NCBI RefSeq assembly: GCF_003350005.1
Contig: NZ_QLKS01000003.1
Location: 248,001-312,000 of the forward strand
DNA length: 64,000 nt
DNA from: Psychrobacter proteolyticus
GTDB lineage: Bacteria > Pseudomonadota > Gammaproteobacteria > Pseudomonadales > Moraxellaceae
Direction: 5' to 3'
In this document: one piece after another, positions 59,094 through 64,000 of the stretch
Layout of the letters: the number at the start of each line of letters is the position of its first letter
How positions within the stretch are numbered: position 1 is the first letter of the stretch
The notes under the pieces: model-generated
Databases searched by the model: none
What the model was told of the DNA's origin: nothing
Seen by the model: only the letters and a program-made list of their open reading frames with translations
Position numbers and translations under genes: made by a program

Positions 59094-60758
59094 ATGACAG
59101 ATTTCCATACAGGTCTTGGCAAAAACGCCGCCAACCATCAACCACTTACCCCTATTGATTTTATCATTCGCAGCGCTCAAGTTTATCCTAATAAGACTGC
59201 CATCATTTATGACGACCTAGAACACAATAGCCTCACTCAGACATGGCAACAGACCTATACTCGCTGTCGTCAACTGGCTGATGGCCTGCGCAAATTGGGT
59301 ATCGATAAAAATGACACCGTAGCCGTGATGCTGCCGAACACGCCTGCGATGGTCGAATGCGCCTTTGGTGTGCCTATGTCTGGCGGTGTCCTCTGCACCC
59401 TCAACACGCGCCTTGATATCAATGCACTTACCTTTTGTTTGCAGCATTCCGAAGCAAAGGTTTTAATTTTAGATAGCGAATTTGCTGAACATGCTGAGAT
59501 TATCGATGAGACTTTTCCAGACTTAATCGTCATTCACTCAACGGACAAGGCTGTCGATGTCGAGCGCTTTGGGCACATGAGTTATGAAACATTGGTAGCC
59601 AGTTCAGACAGCTTGGATAATTGGGAGATGCCGACAGATGAGTGGGATGCCATTGCGCTGAACTATACCTCTGGTACGACAGGCAAGCCCAAAGGTGTGG
59701 TCTATCATCATCGCGGTGCAACTCTCAATGCTGTCTCTAATATTTTAGATTGGGACATGCCCAAGCACCCGATGTATCTGTGGACGCTACCACTGTTTCA
59801 CTGTAACGGCTGGTGCTTTCCTTGGACCATCGCTGAACGTGCTGGGGTCAATGTATGCTTGCGAAAAATTGATGCTGATTTGATATTGAAGCTGATTGCC
59901 AAGCATCAAGTTAGCCATTATTGCTCTGCACCGGTCGTACATAATATGATTGCTGGCGGCAAACCAGAATATAAAGAGGCTATCACGCATACGGTCAAAG
60001 GCTGGGTCGCTGGTGCACCGCCATCTGAAACCATGCTGGCCGCGATGGAAGCAATGGGCTTTCATATCTCGCACGTCTACGGTCTCACTGAAGTATATGG
60101 GCCAGTGACGGTCTGCGCTGAGCAGGAAGAATGGGATGAGCTTGATGTGGCCACACGCGCCCAAAAGAAATCACGTCAAGGCATGACTTCTCACTTGATG
60201 GCAGGGTTTGAGGTGTTTAAGCAAGGTACGACTGAACCAGTCGCCGCTGATGGCGAAGAGATGGGCGAGCTGGCGCTACGTGGCAATATGGTGATGAAAG
60301 GCTATCTAAAAAGCCGCAAGGCTACCGAAGAAGCATTCGCTGATGGCTGGTTCCGCACGGGTGATCTGGGCGTCAAATATCCTGATGGCTATATCAAAAT
60401 CATGGACAGACTAAAAGATATCATCATCTCAGGCGGTGAGAACATCTCTAGTATCGAGGTAGAAAACGTCTTGTATAAACTACCTGCGATTGAGAGCTGT
60501 GCTGTCGTCGCCGCGCCACATGATAAATGGGGCGAAGTACCCGTTGCCTTTATCGAGATTCACGCTGGTAGCACTCTACAACGTGATACGGTGATGGAGC
60601 ATTGTAGTCAGCACCTAGCAGGTTTTAAAGTGCCGAAATATATTGTCTTTGCAGAAATACCAAAGACCAGTACAGGTAAAGTTCAAAAGTTTGAGCTACG
60701 CCAAGCGGCTAAATCATTGGCACACGAAACGCCAAAAGTAACCGCCAGTGCGAAATAG
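59094..60758 (+). CDS. Acyl-CoA synthetase, AMP-binding family
   Basis: Activates a medium- or long-chain fatty acid to its CoA ester. It has 554 residues. [19 protein letters not shown] near residue 190 is the AMP-binding loop. GLTEVYGPVTVC, GWFRTGDLGVKYPDGYIKIMDRLKD and the C-terminal lysine in PKTSTGKVQKFELR complete the motifs. The pattern is closest to the AlkK/medium-chain or DmdB-like group. The divergent fadH supports fatty-acid use. A strong terminator follows. Confidence 0.88.
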   Translation: MTDFHTGLGKNAANHQPLTPIDFIIRSAQVYPNKTAIIYDDLEHNSLTQTWQQTYTRCRQLADGLRKLGIDKNDTVAVMLPNTPAMVECAFGVPMSGGVLCTLNTRLDINALTFCLQHSEAKVLILDSEFAEHAEIIDETFPDLIVIHSTDKAVDVERFGHMSYETLVASSDSLDNWEMPTDEWDAIALNYTSGTTGKPKGVVYHHRGATLNAVSNILDWDMPKHPMYLWTLPLFHCNGWCFPWTIAERAGVNVCLRKIDADLILKLIAKHQVSHYCSAPVVHNMIAGGKPEYKEAITHTVKGWVAGAPPSETMLAAMEAMGFHISHVYGLTEVYGPVTVCAEQEEWDELDVATRAQKKSRQGMTSHLMAGFEVFKQGTTEPVAADGEEMGELALRGNMVMKGYLKSRKATEEAFADGWFRTGDLGVKYPDGYIKIMDRLKDIIISGGENISSIEVENVLYKLPAIESCAVVAAPHDKWGEVPVAFIEIHAGSTLQRDTVMEHCSQHLAGFKVPKYIVFAEIPKTSTGKVQKFELRQAAKSLAHETPKVTASAK

Positions 60759-60803
60759 AACGGCGACTTATTAAGTCGTATCACCAATCAACATCCATCA
60801 AAA

Positions 60804-60837
60804 AGGTCAGCTACATATATATAGCTGACCTTTTTTT
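60804..60837. terminator. Terminator of the acyl-CoA synthetase gene
   Basis: AGGTCAGCTA / TAGCTGACCT stem at 60804-60831, then seven T. It has A's on the other side, so it can also end leftward transcripts from 60977. Confidence 0.9.
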
Positions 60838-60976
60838 GAGCGCTCACCTATAGTCAAAGAAGACTAAAACGGGTACAAGGCAGCCGACTGCAGATTGTAC
60901 AAATAGTACGTCTAGGGAGGATAACACCGTAGCCGTTTATTAGTTCTCTGACTATATTTATGGAAAATTAACGATA

Positions 60977-61396
60977 TTACCCAAGCTTAGGCTCAAGCCA
61001 TTGATAAACTAGCATTCCTACAACCATGGCTGGAATAAATACATAGGCTTGCCACTGGCCAGTACCGAGCAACACAATTCCTGGTCCTGGGCAGATACCA
61101 ACCAGCCCCCAGCCGATACCGAACAACATCGCACCGATAAGCAATTTTTTATTAATGACAGTTTTGCTTGGCATATCAATCGGTGTGCCAATCCAACTAC
61201 TCTGTTGACGCTTTGCCAATCGTACACCGAAAAACGCCACTATCAGGCCACCGCCCATCACCAGTGCAAGGGAGATATCCCATGCACCAAATACGTCCAA
61301 AAACCCTTGTACCTTTACAGGATCGGTCATACCTGAAACCAGTAGTCCGAGTCCAAACAGCAGTCCTGCTAGCAATCCGATTATATTTTTTAGCAT
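60977..61396 (-). CDS. YeeE/YedE family (DUF6691) membrane protein, second of pair
   Basis: Four-helix half of a split YeeE/YedE transporter, 139 residues. The signature GIGWGLVGICPGPGIVLLGTG near residue 94 has the cysteine and glycine pattern of the family. These import thiosulfate-like sulfur or are linked to persulfide handling. It lies 98 bases after its partner and they probably act as a complex. Confidence 0.85.
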   Translation of the reverse strand: MLKNIIGLLAGLLFGLGLLVSGMTDPVKVQGFLDVFGAWDISLALVMGGGLIVAFFGVRLAKRQQSSWIGTPIDMPSKTVINKKLLIGAMLFGIGWGLVGICPGPGIVLLGTGQWQAYVFIPAMVVGMLVYQWLEPKLG

Positions 61397-61494
61397 CGTC
61401 GTATCTCGCTATTATTATTTTTTATTAACCATCATATGTCGTTCGCGTATGAGCCCGACCATCAGTCTTCATCTGGCAATCTGCCACGAGTTCG

Positions 61495-61932
61495 CTATAG
61501 TAGGCCTAGTACGTGACGACCGATATAGACGGTCACAATTCCAAACAGCATAAAGGTGACAGTCGCTGCCAATGACCGTGGAGACAGCCGTGCATTACCG
61601 CAGATACCATGCCCACTCGTGCATCCTGAACCTAAACGCGTGCCAAAGCCGACCAATAACCCTGCACCAATCAATAATGGCACGGAAGTACTGATAGCTA
61701 CCTCAGGTAGTGGTCTTGCCAACTGATATAGCAGTGGTGAAATGACCAGACCCAGTATAAATAGCACCTGCCACATCTCTACACGCTTGGGTTTTAGTAG
61801 ACTTGAAAAAATACCACTGATGCCTGCTATACGACCAATACCCAGCAGTAAGATAACCGTCGCTACGCCTAGCATTAGGCCACCAATTAAGGAGATCGGC
61901 GTAAATGCTTGCCAGTCTATTTGTATGCTCAT
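61495..61932 (-). CDS. YeeE/YedE family membrane protein, first of pair
   Basis: Partner half, 145 residues, about four helices. GFGTRLGSGCTSGHGICGNARLSPRS near residue 95 is the diagnostic motif with two conserved cysteines. Such pairs are often controlled by an ArsR-type sulfide/persulfide sensor (BigR/SqrR) and accompanied by a persulfide dioxygenase; neither gene is in the window. An AT-rich perfect palindrome lies just upstream at 61992-62011. Confidence 0.87.
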   Translation of the reverse strand: MSIQIDWQAFTPISLIGGLMLGVATVILLLGIGRIAGISGIFSSLLKPKRVEMWQVLFILGLVISPLLYQLARPLPEVAISTSVPLLIGAGLLVGFGTRLGSGCTSGHGICGNARLSPRSLAATVTFMLFGIVTVYIGRHVLGLL

Positions 61933-61991
61933 AACGGACTACCTAATTAAGTTTATTAAATACGTACTTGAGTATTAATTTATAAAAATAC

Positions 61992-62011
61992 ATTATATTA
62001 TAAAATATAAT
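61992..62011. promoter_or_regulatory. AT-rich perfect inverted repeat upstream of the YeeE/YedE pair
   Basis: ATTATATT-ATAA-AATATAAT, eight-base arms and four-base spacer, about 60 bases before the start of the first YeeE/YedE gene. It fits the general form of ArsR-family operators, but it is AT only and could be partly chance. Confidence 0.5.
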
Positions 62012-62020
62012 AAAAAGGTA

Positions 62021-62067
62021 AAAAAATACTGAACCTAGCATGACACTATTAGTTCAGTATTTTTTAT
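62021..62067 (-). terminator. Intrinsic terminator of the class V aminotransferase gene
   Basis: AATACTGAAC / GTTCAGTATT stem (62025-62034, 62052-62061) with A6 on the left and T6 on the right. It ends minus-strand transcripts from 62168. Confidence 0.8.
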
Positions 62068-62167
62068 AACTGTTAGGACTGTACTGTAAAGGCTTTACAA
62101 AGGGCAGTGAAAAAGACTTAATAAGCTATCACATTAATATCTTTGTTAGCCCTCTTAATTGGTATCT

Positions 62168-63304
62168 TTACTGGCCTAACACTTTATCAAGTGCCGTTTC
62201 AAAACGCGCTACTGTGCCATCGATATCAGTCAATTTGTCCAAGCCAAACAGGCCCAATCGGAAAGTTTTAAAGTTATCAGGCTCGCCCACTTTCAATGGT
62301 ACTCCAGCCGCGATTTGCACTCCGATTTCAGCAAACGCGCTACCTTTATGCATATCATCACGATCAGTATAAGAGACGACCACACCAGGTGCTTTAAAAC
62401 CTGCAGCAGCGACGCTCTCAACGCCTTTCGCTTCTAGTACTTCGCGGATACGTTTGCCAAGTGTCCACTGTGCGTCACACAATTTATCAAAACCGATTGC
62501 TTTGGCTTCATTCACGGCATCACGGAACTGGCGTAAGCTGTCTGTCGGCATAGTCGCATGGTACGCATGACCGCCATTTTCGTAAGCACGCATGATGTTT
62601 AGCCATTGCTTTAGGTCGATACTAAAACTATCAGATTCAGTGCTGTCTACTTTTTTGACAGCAGCATCGCTTAACATGACCAAGCCAGCGCCCGGCGTAC
62701 TGCTCCAACCTTTTTGCGGTGCACTAATCAGTACATCGATGCCCAATGCCTTCATATCTAGCCATACGCAGCCTGAGGCAATGCAGTCAATGACTAACAG
62801 TCCGCCAACGCTATGCACAGCCTCACTCAACGCTTTGATATAGTCATCTGATAAGATGATGCCCGATGAGGTTTCAACATGCGGGGCAAATACAACTGCT
62901 GGCTTCTCTTCTTTGATTTTGGCTACTGCAACGTCGATATCAACTGGAGCAAACGGTTTTGGCGACTCACTATCATCAGCACGATTGGCCGTGAGGACTG
63001 TAGATGCCTTGGCGATTTTGCCTTTTTCTAAGATTTGCGTCCAACGATAGCTGAACCAACCATTACGAATGATTAGGCAGTCTTCATCATTTGCCAACTG
63101 GCGAGCGACTGCTTCCATACCATAAGTACCAGAACCAGGAACGATCACCACTGCGTCAGCGTTATACACAGATTTTAGGTCACTAGATAGGTCGTTCATC
63201 ACTTGCTGAAAGGCTTTTGACATATGGTTCAGCGCACGATCGGTATAAACCACTGAATACTCTAATAAGCCGTTTGGATCGATATCTTGACGTAATGCAG
63301 GCAT
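62168..63304 (-). CDS. Class V aminotransferase, alanine-glyoxylate/serine type
   Basis: PLP aminotransferase of 378 residues. The PLP lysine is in SAPQKGWSS near residue 197. PGSGTYGMEAVARQLA near residue 56 binds PLP phosphate, and VIDCIASGC provides the ring-stacking aspartate. The pattern fits alanine-glyoxylate, serine-glyoxylate or serine-pyruvate aminotransferases; the exact donor cannot be fixed by eye. It could act with Kbl-Tdh glycine production. It is monocistronic. Confidence 0.85.
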   Translation of the reverse strand: MPALRQDIDPNGLLEYSVVYTDRALNHMSKAFQQVMNDLSSDLKSVYNADAVVIVPGSGTYGMEAVARQLANDEDCLIIRNGWFSYRWTQILEKGKIAKASTVLTANRADDSESPKPFAPVDIDVAVAKIKEEKPAVVFAPHVETSSGIILSDDYIKALSEAVHSVGGLLVIDCIASGCVWLDMKALGIDVLISAPQKGWSSTPGAGLVMLSDAAVKKVDSTESDSFSIDLKQWLNIMRAYENGGHAYHATMPTDSLRQFRDAVNEAKAIGFDKLCDAQWTLGKRIREVLEAKGVESVAAAGFKAPGVVVSYTDRDDMHKGSAFAEIGVQIAAGVPLKVGEPDNFKTFRLGLFGLDKLTDIDGTVARFETALDKVLGQ

Positions 63305-63661
63305 TGAACACTCCTAGTGTATGGTTAGATAATATACGACATGGATTAGATAGCACTATAATCAAGTGCTATTATTTTGATGGTGAGGTCTTGCGCTGTC
63401 TAGAGATACATTATTTTTAAACGAACAAAAAACAACGAACACTGATGAGGTCTACTAACATTAAGTTAATATATTTGTAGTCATATTACGAGCAAACACC
63501 AGCACATATCTTGACCTAAGCCATCCATGAGAGCTTGATATTAGCACTGATACTTAAGGTTGACAACGATACGCTCAGGCAACGATATGACTTGCGCTAT
63601 CGAGCATTTATTGGTAGGTATTGATTGATAAATTTTGATTTATAAAGCCACGATAAAAACA
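63305..63661. other. Gap between the aminotransferase gene and hemA
   Basis: About 360 bases with no credible gene; it should hold the aminotransferase promoter. No clear terminator of hemA is seen. Confidence 0.4.
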
Positions 63662-64000
63662 TCAATGCCCGCGATGAGCATCTTGTAGTCCTGACACCAC
63701 GAAGTCTAGCAACTCACTGTCGCCTTCGCGTGCGGCTTTGCGCATCAGTTTCGATGGTGCGTGGGTCAGTGTTTGAGTCAAACGTCTTGACAGCTCAGTG
63801 ATGATATCTTCTGGACTGACATCGTCTTGTTGCAGCTTAGCAATAGACTCATGCAGCAGCTTATCCACCTGACCTTGAGTACACGCGCGGTATTGCTGAA
63901 TATCTTTGCCAACTTGGCGAACCTGAAAGCGGCGGTCTATCTCGACCACCAATTGACTCACTAGCAGCTCAGCATCCACTGCGGCTTGGCGACGCTGCTC
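63662..64000 (-). CDS. hemA: Glutamyl-tRNA reductase, C-terminal part (cut by window edge)
   Basis: The frame is open to the right edge and reads EQRRQAAVDAELLVSQLV at its start, so the gene continues beyond 64000. Only the last 113 residues are present: the helical dimerisation domain. LSRRLTQTLTHAPSKLMRKAAREGD is the diagnostic C-terminal motif of glutamyl-tRNA reductase, the first enzyme of the C5 haem pathway. A GTG at 63979 is internal and not the true start. Confidence 0.88.
   Translation of the reverse strand, partial: EQRRQAAVDAELLVSQLVVEIDRRFQVRQVGKDIQQYRACTQGQVDKLLHESIAKLQQDDVSPEDIITELSRRLTQTLTHAPSKLMRKAAREGDSELLDFVVSGLQDAHRGH

Overview
The window looks like chromosome from a Moraxellaceae gammaproteobacterium, most like Psychrobacter. 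The base composition is moderate to AT-rich. The gene set fits: a long single-chain PurL, RpoH, RpoN with HPF, the lptM-lysA-dapF-xerC order, an ackA/pta pair, and a predicted fatty-acid and acetate metabolism. The genus is inferred from gene content and protein style, not from a database search. No rRNA, tRNA, CRISPR array, insertion sequence or prophage was seen.

Layout. 0.3-4.2 kb: polyamine-type ABC importer potABC without its binding protein, then metR. 4.2-5.6 kb: AT-rich pocket with a frameshifted small membrane protein and an unknown gene. 5.6-9.7 kb: crcB, tsaD, two acidic lipoproteins (one a cytochrome c), rpsU and yqeY. 9.7-14.1 kb: a BepA-type protease, a TusA-like protein, rpoH, a DUF423 protein and a lone thiS. 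14.3-16.7 kb: hpf and rpoN. 17-22 kb: nitrilase-family amidase, then the lysine/peptidoglycan-precursor cluster xerC, dapF, lysA, lptM. 22.8-28.1 kb: ackA, pta, nadD, rsfS. 28.3-34.5 kb: MOSC protein, amino-acid permease, AmiD-type amidase, a small charged protein, and the threonine-degradation pair kbl-tdh. 34.7-36.5 kb: accessory two-gene operon (unknown protein plus HTH-ImmA/IrrE protease) between the tdh and purL terminators. 36.6-51.6 kb: purL, a stress flavoprotein, pgsA, a probable small RNA, a renalase-like oxidoreductase, acs, an RdsA/BaiN-type flavoprotein, pirin, an Old Yellow Enzyme and a DMT exporter. 51.7-56.5 kb: second accessory pocket with a DUF4209/HEPN-like protein, gene remnants, lplA and a membrane coiled-coil protein. 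56.5-64 kb: fadH, an acyl-CoA synthetase, the YeeE/YedE pair, a class V aminotransferase, and the 3' end of hemA cut by the window edge.

How the genes work together. Acetate metabolism is covered by AckA-Pta (reversible) and Acs (high affinity). Fatty-acid use is served by FadH and the acyl-CoA synthetase. Threonine is split to glycine and acetyl-CoA by Tdh and Kbl, and a class V aminotransferase probably handles glyoxylate and glycine/serine. Two alternative sigma factors (RpoH, RpoN) and two ribosome-silencing factors (HPF, RsfS) lie within 16 kb of each other.

The best candidates for something undescribed are the 34.7-36.5 kb operon, with a perfect palindrome abutting its -10 box; the DUF4209 protein with an R-x4-H motif; the two-helix coiled-coil protein at 55.4 kb; and an orphan promoter-terminator unit near 42.8 kb whose terminator loop carries a CCTCC anti-Shine-Dalgarno motif.
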